Notes under the pieces: model-generated | The model's input: the letters and a program-made list of their open reading frames with translations, nothing else | Database searches by the model: none | What the model was told of the DNA's origin: nothing | Shown: one piece after another, positions 1-8,008 of the stretch | Layout of the letters: every line of letters starts with the position of its first letter | Position numbering within the stretch: position 1 is the first letter of the stretch | Source of the DNA: an uncultured Acidobacteriia bacterium | Lineage (GTDB): Bacteria > Acidobacteriota > Terriglobia > Bryobacterales > Bryobacteraceae | Length of the DNA stretch: 64,000 bases | NCBI GenBank assembly: GCA_903900705.1 | Contig: CAIUOG010000126.1 | Location: 1-64,000 of the forward strand | Direction of reading: 5' to 3' | Translations under genes and position numbers: made by a program

Positions 1-40
1 ATACCCGCAATTCTGACTCCCGAATTGCGGGTATTTTTTA
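1..40 (+). terminator. Rho-independent terminator of a gene lying left of the window
   Basis: A perfect 13-bp inverted repeat (1-13 paired with 22-34) encloses an 8-nt loop and is followed by a run of T (34-39). The T run puts the direction on the plus strand, so it ends a gene whose body lies outside the window. Confidence 0.85.
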
Positions 41-463
41 CTCCCCGGAAGTTTTTTCCGTCCCCGAATCCCACCGCGTCCGAAAGACAGATTCCAGCTA
101 TTCGGCCCATTGGCATCAGAAAAATACGAGTCGCCGTACCGGAATGGCAGGCATCCGGTGGTGACGCGGCACTCGGGATGCGCCAACATGTCACACGCGA
201 CCGCCGGTTCAGCGGGCCTGTAGGGCAGCATTCCGGGGACAGGGCGTAGTCTGTTACCTTTGGATAGGTAAAGACTTATCCCCTGGACATATATCTTTCC
301 GAGACACCCCCGGAATAATCCGATGGCGGCTTGTGACGCTTTTTCCGCAGACTGCGTCATCCTGTCACATATGCACTTGGATAACATGGTCCCGACGGTA
401 CTGGAACCAATGATTTAGCGGGGCTATCCAATATGGCCCTTGCTTTGCTCTACTGGAATTAGC
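41..463. other. Intergenic region without a supported gene
   Basis: About 420 bp upstream of the subtilase gene. A 74-codon reading frame at 25-249 begins inside the terminator hairpin and resembles nothing I know. A small outward dyad, TTACC then GGTAA, sits at 254-271. No convincing -35/-10 pair could be fixed; the promoter of the protease gene should lie in the last 200 bp. Confidence 0.5.
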
Positions 464-2338
464 ATGGATACGTCGAAATTCATCAGGCTGCTTTCAAAGC
501 AAATCATCTGGCTCGTGGCGTTGAGCTGCACGGCATTTGCCGGCACGCTGTCGCCTGAATTCAAAACTCTACCCGCCAACAGAACCGTGGATGTGATTGT
601 TCAGTTCCACGCGGGCGCTTCGCAGGCTGTCTCGGTTGGCAGAAAGCTTTCTGACCTGCCGGGTGCGGCCATTTACCGGATGACGGCGGCGCAGGCTGCC
701 ACCGCCGCCTCGGAATTCGGGGTCCGTGCGATTTCCCCGGCCACCCGCCCTGTTTTTGGCACGGGTAATTCGGTTCCGGGTTACGATTTCGCCCCGCAAA
801 CCATTCAATCCGGTGGCGATGATTCCGGCTGGTCGTTCCTGCAGGGTTTCGGAATCGGCGTCGCGGTCATCGACAGCGGCATCACGCCGAACCTCGATCT
901 GGCCGGACGCGTCGTTTATTCCGAGAATTTTTCTTCGGAATCCACCACGAACGATAACTACGGTCACGGCACGCACGTCGCCGGCCTGATCGCCGGCAGC
1001 GGCCTGAACTCGTTCGGTTTTTCGCCGAGCATTCACGGAATTTCCGCCGGCGTGAACCTGATTAACCTGAAGGTTCTCGATAAGAACGGCACCTCCACCG
1101 ACGGACAGGTGATCGCCGCTCTCGCCCGCGCCGTGGCGCTCAAGAGCAAATACAACATCAAAGTCATCAACCTCTCGCTGGGCCGCCCGATCTACGAAGT
1201 GTCGGCGCTTGACCCGCTTTGCCGGGCCGTGGAAAACGCCTGGGAAAACGGCATCGCCGTGATTGTCGCCGCCGGCAACGAAGGCCGTCTGAACTCCGCG
1301 GGGACGCAGGGTTACGGCACCATCGCTTCGCCCGCGAACGATCCGCTCGCCATCACTGTCGGCGCCATGAACACGGAGAGCACCTCGACCCGCTCCGACG
1401 ACAAGATGACGACCTACAGTTCGAAGGGCCCGACGCTCATCGAGCACACGATGAAGCCCGATCTGGTCGCTCCGGGCAACAAACTGTTCGCGGTTCTCTC
1501 GCCGGGGTCCACCCTCGCCGGCATGCCGCAGGCTGTTCTTTTCCCCGCACACGATCCGAACTATATGGTCCTCAGCGGAACCAGCATGGCGGCCGCTGTT
1601 ACCAGCGGCGCGGCGGCTGCGATTCTGCAGCGCCACGACCTGACGCCCGACCAGCTGAAGGCGCTTCTCATGAAGTCCGCCTACAAGCTGCCGCGCGCCA
1701 CCTATACCGTCGCCGTGACCGATCCGACGACCCACGCCACGTCGAGCTACACGCTGTCGAATGACATGTTCACTGTTGGCGCGGGCTATCTGGACCTCGG
1801 CAATGCGCTGCAGAATGCGGACGAACGCGATTACATCATCCCCGCCAGCCAGAATGCCGCGTCTCCGGTTGCGATCTTCCACCCGACAGGCAACTCCGGC
1901 AAGGGTACTGTGACGATCCAGAACTACTCGACAGTCTGGGGCAGCAGCGGTTCCACTGTTTGGGGTTCCGGCGGTTCGACTGTCTGGGGTTCCGGCGGTT
2001 CCACCGTCTGGGGTTCGGGCGGTTCCACGGTCTGGGGTAGTTCCACGGTATGGGGATCTTCCACCGTCTGGGGCAGTTCCACCGTCTGGGGTTCTTCCAC
2101 GGTCTGGGGTAGCTCCACGGTCTGGGGCTCATCCACCGTCTGGGGCAGTTCCACCGTTTGGGGTTCCAACACCAGCAGCCCGACCGGTGACTCCGCTCCG
2201 TTCGGCAGCGTCTGGGCACTGGACGGCTCCACCGTCTGGGGTTCTTCCACGGTCTGGGGTAGTTCGACCGTCTGGGGCAGTTCGACCGTCTGGGGCAGCA
2301 TCCTCGGCGGCGACCCGGACAGCGGCTCCACCGACTAG
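464..2338 (+). CDS. Secreted S8 (subtilisin-like) serine protease with C-terminal STVWGS repeats
   Basis: Exported peptidase of the subtilase family. The ATG at 464 is preferred over a TTG at 440 because it gives a clean signal peptide (basic start, hydrophobic stretch, ALSCTAFAG-like cleavage region). Numbered from this Met, the catalytic triad is Asp137 (VAVIDSGI), His168 (GHGTHVAG) and Ser374 (SGTSMAAA), with oxyanion Asn272 (VAAGNEG). A propeptide-like segment covers roughly residues 27-110. The last ~130 residues are low-complexity tandem copies of STVWGS/STVWGSGG, interrupted once by a non-repeat stretch. The tail is known from acidobacterial subtilases but its function is unknown to me; surface attachment or an aggregating spacer is inference. 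Family assignment is secure, substrate unknown. Confidence 0.93.
   Translation: MDTSKFIRLLSKQIIWLVALSCTAFAGTLSPEFKTLPANRTVDVIVQFHAGASQAVSVGRKLSDLPGAAIYRMTAAQAATAASEFGVRAISPATRPVFGTGNSVPGYDFAPQTIQSGGDDSGWSFLQGFGIGVAVIDSGITPNLDLAGRVVYSENFSSESTTNDNYGHGTHVAGLIAGSGLNSFGFSPSIHGISAGVNLINLKVLDKNGTSTDGQVIAALARAVALKSKYNIKVINLSLGRPIYEVSALDPLCRAVENAWENGIAVIVAAGNEGRLNSAGTQGYGTIASPANDPLAITVGAMNTESTSTRSDDKMTTYSSKGPTLIEHTMKPDLVAPGNKLFAVLSPGSTLAGMPQAVLFPAHDPNYMVLSGTSMAAAVTSGAAAAILQRHDLTPDQLKALLMKSAYKLPRATYTVAVTDPTTHATSSYTLSNDMFTVGAGYLDLGNALQNADERDYIIPASQNAASPVAIFHPTGNSGKGTVTIQNYSTVWGSSGSTVWGSGGSTVWGSGGSTVWGSGGSTVWGSSTVWGSSTVWGSSTVWGSSTVWGSSTVWGSSTVWGSSTVWGSNTSSPTGDSAPFGSVWALDGSTVWGSSTVWGSSTVWGSSTVWGSILGGDPDSGSTD
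1927..2304 (+). repeat. In-frame tandem repeats encoding STVWGS
   Basis: About seventeen near-identical 18-24 bp units encoding STVWGS or STVWGSGG. Synonymous changes between units (tcc/tcg, acc/acg/act) show selection on the peptide rather than recent DNA duplication alone. A 20-residue non-repeat spacer interrupts the array near 2170-2230. Confidence 0.9.
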
Positions 2339-2368
2339 TCCCGCCCATCAACGACGATCCATTACTAA

Positions 2369-2400
2369 AAAAGCCCCGATCCTCACGGATCGGGGCTTTT
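2369..2400. terminator. Bidirectional rho-independent terminator between protease and phosphodiesterase genes
   Basis: A perfect 14-bp stem (2369-2382 with 2387-2400) closes a 4-nt loop. It begins with AAAA and ends with TTTT, so it can act on both strands. It lies between the convergent ends of the subtilase gene and the phosphodiesterase gene. Confidence 0.9.
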
Positions 2401-2401
2401 C

Positions 2402-3142
2402 TTATTCCAGCCAGCGGATCAGCGCCGCCGGATCATCCGAAATCACCACATCCACCCCGGCGGCCGTCAGTTCCGCCCAGATCTCCGGAGTATTCGCCGT
2501 CCACACGGCGACCCCGAATCCCGCATCATGCGCCCGCTCCACACGAGACTTCGTCACCAGTCGGTACTGCGGGCACAGCAGGGTGGCCCCGAACTCCTTC
2601 GCCACTTCCATCCAGTCGCGCTCCGTCTCGAACAGCGCCCCGCGCGGCATTTCCGGAGCCGCCGCCGTCACCGCCCACAGAGGCCTCGGATCAAAGCATT
2701 GCAGCATCATCCGGCTCTCCACAGCATGCCGCCGCGCGCATTCCAGAATCAGCGCGGTAAACTCTTCCGGCCCCGGCGTGAGTTCCGGGCGATCCGGGAA
2801 GATCTTCACCTCCACATTGAACCGCACCCCGTTGCCCGCGCCCAGCGCAAACACCTCGTCCAGCGTGGGAATCGGCGTACCCGGCGCCGGCGTCTGATCG
2901 GGGAACGCCGGGTTCTTCCGCGCCCCCACGTCGAACGCGCGCACCTCGTCCAGGCTCAGACTGCGGATCGGAATCTGCGCCACCACGGGATCGTGAGACA
3001 CCACCACCACGTCATCCGCCGTCACCGCGACATCGAGTTCCACCGCGTCCACCCCGACGGCAATCGCGTACCGGAAAGCGGGCACCGTGTTCTCCGGTCG
3101 ACGCGCCCGCGCGCCACGGTGCCCATGCACCTGAATTCTCAT
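2402..3142 (-). CDS. Glycerophosphodiester phosphodiesterase family protein
   Basis: A 246-residue GDPD TIM barrel, expected to hydrolyse glycerophosphodiesters to glycerol-3-phosphate and an alcohol. Family motifs are clear: HRG near the N-terminus (HGHRGARARRPENT), ELDVAVTAD with the metal-binding acidic residues, VVSHDP, EVK in the middle, and the C-terminal GVDVVISDDP. No signal peptide is visible, so it is probably cytoplasmic. The ATG at 3142 is the only sensible start, since further upstream the frame runs into the VWA gene, whose stop lies 14 bp away. The short gap suggests it is the last gene of an AAA-VWA-GDPD operon. Confidence 0.9.
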   Translation of the reverse strand: MRIQVHGHRGARARRPENTVPAFRYAIAVGVDAVELDVAVTADDVVVVSHDPVVAQIPIRSLSLDEVRAFDVGARKNPAFPDQTPAPGTPIPTLDEVFALGAGNGVRFNVEVKIFPDRPELTPGPEEFTALILECARRHAVESRMMLQCFDPRPLWAVTAAAPEMPRGALFETERDWMEVAKEFGATLLCPQYRLVTKSRVERAHDAGFGVAVWTANTPEIWAELTAAGVDVVISDDPAALIRWLE

Positions 3143-3156
3143 CGAGCCCAGTCCCT

Positions 3157-4389
3157 TCAGTGCACCGTGCGCGTCTTGTTGTTCATGTAATCCATCAGCA
3201 GGTACTGCCCCAGCGTGTCCGGCGTGGTGAAATACGCCTTCCCCCGGCACAACTCCGTGATCTTCTGAACAAACTGAATCAGCCCGTAGTCGCTCGCGAG
3301 CATGAAGGTATTGATCAGAATCCCCTGCTTCTTGCACCGGTTCACTTCTTCGAGCGTCCGGCTGATGACCAGCGGATCCAGCCCGAACGCATTCCGGTAC
3401 GTGCTGCCGTCATCGAGCGTAAGCGCGGAAGGCTTCCCGTCCGTGATCATCACGATCTGCTTCATGTCCTTGCGTTCCTGCTGCAGCAGGCGCTGCGCCA
3501 GAATCAGCCCGTCCCGCGTGTTGGTGTAAAAAGGCCCCACCTGTACGCGAGCCAGTTCACTGATGCGTACTTCCTCCGCACCGTCATGGAACAGCACGCA
3601 CCGCAGACTGTCACCCGGATACTGCGTCTTAATCAGATGCGCCAGCGCCATGGCCACCCGCTTGGCCGGCGTAAACCGATCCTCGCCATACAGGATCATG
3701 CTGTGGCTGCAATCGAGCATCAGCACCGTCGCGCACGAACTCTGGTACTCGGACTGGTGTACGTGCAGGTCCTCATACTCCAGCTCAATCGGCGCCTTCA
3801 CCCCCAGCTTCACCCCGCCGCGCCGCACCGCCGAAAACAGCGTCTCGCTGATATCCAGATTCAGCGTGTCCCCGAACTCGTACTGTTTCGTCGACCCCGA
3901 CGACTCAATCCCCGTCGCCAGATCCCGCGTGTCATGCCGGCCGAAACTCGCCTTCCCCAGCGACCCCAGCAGGTCCTTCAGCGTCTTGAACCCCAGGAAG
4001 TCGAGCGACTTGTCCGTCACCTCAAACCGCGCAGCCTGCCCTTCCCCGCCGCCCTGCCCCTGCTCGCCCTGCCCGACGGATATATGCCCCTCATCCGCCA
4101 GCTTGCGCACCAGGTTCTCCAGCAACTGATCCAGTTGCTCATCGCTCAGCGCGTTGAGCTTGTCCATCATCTCCCGCAGCCGCTCGTCCGGAAACAGGTC
4201 GCCGCTTTCCAGCGCGCGCCGGATGGCCTCTTTCAACTCTTCCAGACTGTTGGGATCCCACGCGGAATAGCCGCCATACTGCGAGTTGAAGCCGCTTTCG
4301 AGAAAGAAATCGGCCAGAGCCTCCATCAGCTCCTGCGCGTCGATGCCGAAATCGTCACCCGTGTATTTCGAGAAGCTGACCCATTTCAT
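3157..4389 (-). CDS. VWA-domain protein, partner of the upstream MoxR-like ATPase
   Basis: A 410-residue protein with a C-terminal von Willebrand A domain (about 215-405). The MIDAS motif DxSxS is visible as D226-C-S-H-S230, followed by the helix typical of the fold. The N-terminal half is helical and charged, with a Gly/Gln-rich linker around 104-120. No signal peptide or membrane segment. It lies 16 bp downstream of a MoxR/BchI-like AAA+ gene. Such AAA-VWA pairs behave as two-part chaperones in metal-chelatase and MoxR systems; a role here in maturing a client enzyme is inference from that pairing. Confidence 0.85.
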   Translation of the reverse strand: MKWVSFSKYTGDDFGIDAQELMEALADFFLESGFNSQYGGYSAWDPNSLEELKEAIRRALESGDLFPDERLREMMDKLNALSDEQLDQLLENLVRKLADEGHISVGQGEQGQGGGEGQAARFEVTDKSLDFLGFKTLKDLLGSLGKASFGRHDTRDLATGIESSGSTKQYEFGDTLNLDISETLFSAVRRGGVKLGVKAPIELEYEDLHVHQSEYQSSCATVLMLDCSHSMILYGEDRFTPAKRVAMALAHLIKTQYPGDSLRCVLFHDGAEEVRISELARVQVGPFYTNTRDGLILAQRLLQQERKDMKQIVMITDGKPSALTLDDGSTYRNAFGLDPLVISRTLEEVNRCKKQGILINTFMLASDYGLIQFVQKITELCRGKAYFTTPDTLGQYLLMDYMNNKTRTVH

Positions 4390-4405
4390 GGCTGTGCGCT
4401 TCTAT

Positions 4406-5917
4406 CTAATTGAACTGACGCCGCTGCCGCTGCCGGGGCGTCTCTTCCGGCTCCGCCTGCTGCTGCCGCTTCCTGTCATCGGCGCCGAACTCCCGCGCCT
4501 CGCTGCGGCTCAGCCGCCGGTGCGCGTACAGGCCTTCCAGCACGAACTCACCCGCTGACGCCCGCACCGCATCCGGCTCATTCGACGTCAGCCCCAGCGC
4601 GCCCGTCTTTTCCAGCAGCCCCTGGATCGTGACTAACTGCATCACCATCTCACCCGAGGGCACGTCCGCCCCCAGCCTCAGTGTCCCGCCCAGTTCAAAC
4701 CACTGCACCACCGGCTGCAGATTCAGCCCCTCGAAGTACCGGTCGAACACCTTCCCCACGGCCAGCCGGATCAGTTCCCGCCCCACCGCGTCGCCGCCCT
4801 TCAGTTCACCCTCGTACTCCAGTTCGATCTTGCCCGTGATCGCCGGCAGCGCCGCGTAGATGTCCAGCACCCGGGGCACCGCCAGATCCTCGCCGTTCGC
4901 GAGCGCGCGCCGCTCCGCGTTCGACACCACGTTTTCCATCACAGAGATCGGCAGCCGCTGTGAAACGCCGGACCGCTTATCCACCCGCTTGTCATCGCGC
5001 GCCGCAAATGCCAGCTGCTCAATCACTTCCGCGATGTACTTCGGCACCCGCACGCCAACCCCGGCATGGCCCGCGCCCCCGCGCGCCGTCCAGGCCTCCA
5101 CACCCGTGATCGCCATCCCCTGCTCCAGCGTCGCCGGGTAATGCGTGCGAATCTCGCTCCCGATGCGGTCTTTGAGCGGCGTAATAATCTTCCCGCGCGC
5201 CGTGTAGTCTTCCGGATTCGCCGTGAACACCATCACCACGTCCAGCGGCAGTCGGACCGGGTAGCCCTTAATCTGCACATCGCCTTCCTGCATGATGTTG
5301 AACAGGCCCACCTGAATCTTGCCCGCCAGGTCCGGCAGTTCGTTGATGGCGAAGATGCCGCGGTTCGCCCGCGGCAGCAGCCCGTAGTGCACGGTCAGTT
5401 CATCGGAAATGTCCTGCCCGCGCCGCGCCGCCTTGATCGGATCGATGTCGCCGATCATGTCCGCAATCGTCACATCGGGCGTCGCCAGCTTCTCCACATA
5501 ACGATCCGCCGCCGCAAGCCATGCGATGGGAGTGGTATCGCCAAACTCCGCAATCATGTTTTTGCAGCCGCGACAAAGCGGGGCGTAGGGGTTATCGTGG
5601 ATCTCGCACCCGGCCACGTAAGGTGTCCACGGGTCCAGCAGCGTGGTCAGCATGCGGATGAGCCGCGTCTTTGCCTGCCCGCGCAGCCCCAGCAGAATGA
5701 AATTGTGGCGCGAGAGCAGCGCGTTCACCACCTGGGGAACCACCGTGTCCTCATACCCCACAATGCCCGGGAACAATGGTTCCCGGCGCTTCAGTTTTTC
5801 GATGAGGTTCGCGCGAAGTTCATCCTTGACGCTTCTCCCCGACAGAAGCTTTTCCGGGTAATCGCTGGTGCGCAAATCTCCCAGCGTGCGTGGCAACTGC
5901 AAAGAGGAATGTGGCAT
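4406..5917 (-). CDS. MoxR/magnesium-chelatase-type AAA+ ATPase
   Basis: A 503-residue AAA+ ATPase of the MoxR/BchI group. The Walker A is G77-LRGQAK-T84, Walker B is the IFAINEL segment at 188-194 (Asn in place of the usual Asp before Glu193), and sensor 1 lies at FTAN (231-234). Three cysteines (104, 115, 118) form a CxxC-type cluster in the first subdomain that could bind a metal. The C-terminal part carries the helical lid. It is the first gene of a minus-strand group with the VWA gene 16 bp downstream. Probable role is ATP-driven remodelling of a partner via the VWA protein; the client is not identifiable here. Confidence 0.88.
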   Translation of the reverse strand: MPHSSLQLPRTLGDLRTSDYPEKLLSGRSVKDELRANLIEKLKRREPLFPGIVGYEDTVVPQVVNALLSRHNFILLGLRGQAKTRLIRMLTTLLDPWTPYVAGCEIHDNPYAPLCRGCKNMIAEFGDTTPIAWLAAADRYVEKLATPDVTIADMIGDIDPIKAARRGQDISDELTVHYGLLPRANRGIFAINELPDLAGKIQVGLFNIMQEGDVQIKGYPVRLPLDVVMVFTANPEDYTARGKIITPLKDRIGSEIRTHYPATLEQGMAITGVEAWTARGGAGHAGVGVRVPKYIAEVIEQLAFAARDDKRVDKRSGVSQRLPISVMENVVSNAERRALANGEDLAVPRVLDIYAALPAITGKIELEYEGELKGGDAVGRELIRLAVGKVFDRYFEGLNLQPVVQWFELGGTLRLGADVPSGEMVMQLVTIQGLLEKTGALGLTSNEPDAVRASAGEFVLEGLYAHRRLSRSEAREFGADDRKRQQQAEPEETPRQRQRRQFN

Positions 5918-5977
5918 GTGGACTCGTCCGAAACTGTCCCGATCTTAGCAACTGCGACCGCCCAAAAACCGGCGAAC

Positions 5978-6583
5978 TTACTTTCCGGCGCGAATCAGCG
6001 ACAGAAACTCATCCCGGGTTTCTTTTTTCTCCCGGAAAGCGCCCAGCATCGCGCTCGTCACCGTGGAGGATTGCTGTTTCTCCACGCCGCGCATCATCAT
6101 GCAGAAGTGCTGCGCCTCGGCCACCACCGCCACGCCCTGCGGGTCGAGAAGTTCCTGAATGCACTCCGCCACCTGCTGCGTCAGCCGTTCCTGAATCTGC
6201 AGACGGCGCGCGAACACGTCCACAATACGCGGCAGCTTGCTCAGCCCCACCACGCGGCTGTTGGCGATGTAGGCGATGTGCATCCGGCCGTAAAACGGCA
6301 GCATATGGTGTTCGCACATGCTGAAGAACTCGATGTCCTTCACGATCACCATCTCGTCATACTTCACTTCAAAAATGGCGTCGTTGACCAGCTTCTTAAT
6401 GTCGGTCGTATAGCCGGAAGTCAGAAAGCGCAGCGCCTTTTCCACGCGCTCCGGCGTGCGCTGCAGGCCCTGGCGTTCCGGGTCCTCCCCAATGGCTTCG
6501 AGGATGCCCGAAACCAGCGGCGCGATCGGTGCTGACGGCTTGCTCGGTTCCAGGACTTTGACGACTGCGCGCTTTCTATTCAT
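5978..6583 (-). CDS. folE: GTP cyclohydrolase I
   Basis: Converts GTP to 7,8-dihydroneopterin triphosphate, the first step of folate, tetrahydrobiopterin and 7-deazapurine synthesis. Family hallmarks are [15 protein letters not shown], the zinc-binding [10 protein letters not shown] and the second Cys region [12 protein letters not shown] near the C-terminus. With the ATG at 6583 the protein has 201 residues. A GTG at 6601 would overlap the queD stop as GTGA and add six residues; neither start has a clear ribosome site. It is the last gene of a tightly packed unit with two PTPS/QueD genes, which fits a shared pterin-type pathway. Confidence 0.95.
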   Translation of the reverse strand: MNRKRAVVKVLEPSKPSAPIAPLVSGILEAIGEDPERQGLQRTPERVEKALRFLTSGYTTDIKKLVNDAIFEVKYDEMVIVKDIEFFSMCEHHMLPFYGRMHIAYIANSRVVGLSKLPRIVDVFARRLQIQERLTQQVAECIQELLDPQGVAVVAEAQHFCMMMRGVEKQQSSTVTSAMLGAFREKKETRDEFLSLIRAGK

Positions 6584-6615
6584 AGGCTTCGGATATTTCA
6601 CGCTTCGGATATTTC
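6582..6615. repeat. 16-bp tandem duplication at the queD/folE junction
   Basis: The segment GCTTCGGATATTTCAC occurs twice in direct tandem across the end of the first queD-like gene and the beginning of folE. It creates the overlapping GTGA and the alternative folE start. Probably a slippage duplication; any role in translational coupling is speculative. Confidence 0.8.
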
Positions 6616-7026
6616 ACAGATGTTACGTTCCGTCTCCCAGATGCGAACCTTTTCAAGCCGGGGTCCGGCGTCGGGGAAAACCTCCGCCCAAACGGCCCGC
6701 AGGCGGCGGTCCACTTCAAAGGCCATGTTCTCCGTCGTTGGCACCACCAGCCGGAAGGCCTCAATCTCTTCATTCAGATTCCGGTACCGGAACGGCCGCA
6801 GAATCTGCGCCTCCGCCAGCCGGTCCAGCGCGAACAGATCCACCGCCCGGCCCGTCACCGGATCCACTTCCCCCCGCACCGTCAGTTCCACTTCGTAGTT
6901 ATGGCCGTGCCCGTTCGGGTTGTTGCATTTGCCGTAGATGGCCCGGTTCTCCGCGTCGCTCAGCTGGTGCGAGTGCAGCCGGTGGCTTGCGGCGAAGGTA
7001 TAGCGGCGGCTCAGGTGGACCGTCAT
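6598..7026 (-). CDS. 6-pyruvoyl-tetrahydropterin synthase / 6-carboxytetrahydropterin synthase family, Cys-containing paralogue
   Basis: A 142-residue PTPS/QueD fold. Zinc ligands His15, His40 and His42 are visible (FAASHRL and NGHGHNY), and the catalytic Cys is Cys34 in [13 protein letters not shown], much like animal [13 protein letters not shown] and a C-terminal ETERN segment complete the family pattern. It would act on dihydroneopterin triphosphate, the FolE product, giving either 6-pyruvoyl-tetrahydropterin or 6-carboxytetrahydropterin; the sequence alone does not settle which. Its start overlaps the stop of the neighbouring paralogue by 4 bp (ATGA), indicating translational coupling. 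Confidence 0.9.
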   Translation of the reverse strand: MTVHLSRRYTFAASHRLHSHQLSDAENRAIYGKCNNPNGHGHNYEVELTVRGEVDPVTGRAVDLFALDRLAEAQILRPFRYRNLNEEIEAFRLVVPTTENMAFEVDRRLRAVWAEVFPDAGPRLEKVRIWETERNICEISEA

Positions 7027-7436
7027 TCGCCCCGGTACTCCACAAACAACTCGTTCGTCTCATGGACGCGCACCGAAAACAGCCGCGCGCGCCCCGTCAA
7101 ATCGATATGCGGCGCCAGGCGATTCCAGATGTCGATGGCCATATTCTCCACCGTCGGCACAATCCGGTCGAACGGTTCCACCTCCCGGTTCAGCAGGCGG
7201 TGGTCATAAACACTCAGCACTCTCGCTTCCAGAATGTCCTTGAGATGCTTCAGGTCCAGAATCATGCCCGTGACCGGCTCCGGCGCGCCTTCAATGGCGA
7301 CCTCCACGATATAGTTATGGCCATGCCCCAGCGGGTTCGAAGCCGCGCCGTAGACCCGCTCATTCTCCTCATCGGAGAGCTCGGCGGAACGGCAAATGTG
7401 AGATGCGGAAAACTCTACCTTCTTGGAAATGATCAT
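7023..7436 (-). CDS. PTPS/QueD family paralogue lacking the catalytic Cys
   Basis: A 137-residue paralogue of the downstream gene. Zinc ligands His13, His38 and His40 are kept (SASHIC and LGHGHNY), as are PTVENMAIDIW and the C-terminal [13 protein letters not shown]. The position of the catalytic Cys is Ala32 (YGAASNPLGHGHNY), so ordinary PTPS/QueD chemistry is unlikely unless another residue, perhaps Cys15, stands in. A different pterin reaction or a structural role beside its paralogue is possible. First gene of the pterin operon; the promoter should be in the 53-bp divergent gap to the thioredoxin gene. Confidence 0.85.
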   Translation of the reverse strand: MIISKKVEFSASHICRSAELSDEENERVYGAASNPLGHGHNYIVEVAIEGAPEPVTGMILDLKHLKDILEARVLSVYDHRLLNREVEPFDRIVPTVENMAIDIWNRLAPHIDLTGRARLFSVRVHETNELFVEYRGE

Positions 7437-7489
7437 GGAAGAAAACTTGCTGGTACTCCGTCCGTTAGAATTATAAGAAACCGAACCCC

Positions 7490-8008
7490 ATGAACAAGAA
7501 GTCCGACAGAATCCTGCAGGCCGCGCTCGTACTGATGATGGCGGCTTTCTGCTTTGCCCTCTATACCTCGCTGCACGAAACCGTGGTCAACGCCGGTGAC
7601 CGCGCGCCCGATTTCAGCATCAAAACCGACGCCGGCAAGACCGTCACGGCCAAAGACTACGGCGGCAAACTGCTGCTGCTCAACTTCTGGGCCACCTGGT
7701 GCCCGCCCTGCATCGAAGAGATCCCCGGCCTGAATGAAATGTCGCGCCAGTTGGGTCCAAAGGGCCTGGTCATCCTGGGCGTGAGCGTCGACAAGGACGA
7801 GGCCGCCTACAAGCAGTTCCTGCAGCGCAGCCCGCTCGCCTATCTCACGGCGCGCGACCCCGAACAGAACATCAACCAGAGCTACGGCACCGTCCAATAC
7901 CCGGAAAGCTATTTGATTGACCGCAACGGCAAAGTGGTGGAGAAATATATTTCCGTGCAGCCCTGGGCATCGCCGCAGATGATTCAGCATGTCCAGTCCC
8001 TTCTCTGA
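7490..8008 (+). CDS. TlpA-like membrane-anchored thioredoxin-family protein
   Basis: A 172-residue protein with one N-terminal membrane segment (about 8-27) and a periplasmic thioredoxin/AhpC-TSA domain. The redox motif is W70-C71-P-P-C74, followed by the GLNEMSRQL helix; the cis-Pro region is VQYPESYLID. This is typical of TlpA/ResA proteins that reduce disulfides in periplasmic partners such as apocytochromes. Its 3' end overlaps the beginning of the FAD-oxidase gene by 20 bp, so the two are likely co-transcribed, though I see no direct functional link. Confidence 0.9.
   Translation: MNKKSDRILQAALVLMMAAFCFALYTSLHETVVNAGDRAPDFSIKTDAGKTVTAKDYGGKLLLLNFWATWCPPCIEEIPGLNEMSRQLGPKGLVILGVSVDKDEAAYKQFLQRSPLAYLTARDPEQNINQSYGTVQYPESYLIDRNGKVVEKYISVQPWASPQMIQHVQSLL

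Noticed and set aside
25-249. 74-codon frame at the left edge
   Set aside because: Starts inside the terminator hairpin, no ribosome site, no similarity recognised.
254-271. TTACC-GGTAA dyad as a third regulator site
   Set aside because: Half-sites are inverted relative to the GGTAA-TTACC palindromes at 58.4 and 63.6 kb and the spacer differs.
569-1882. Long minus-strand frame opposite the subtilase
   Set aside because: Antisense of the protease domain with Arg/Gly-rich composition and no known motif.
1924-2331. Minus-strand QTVELP-type repeat protein
   Set aside because: Mirror translation of the STVWGS-coding repeats; no start context.
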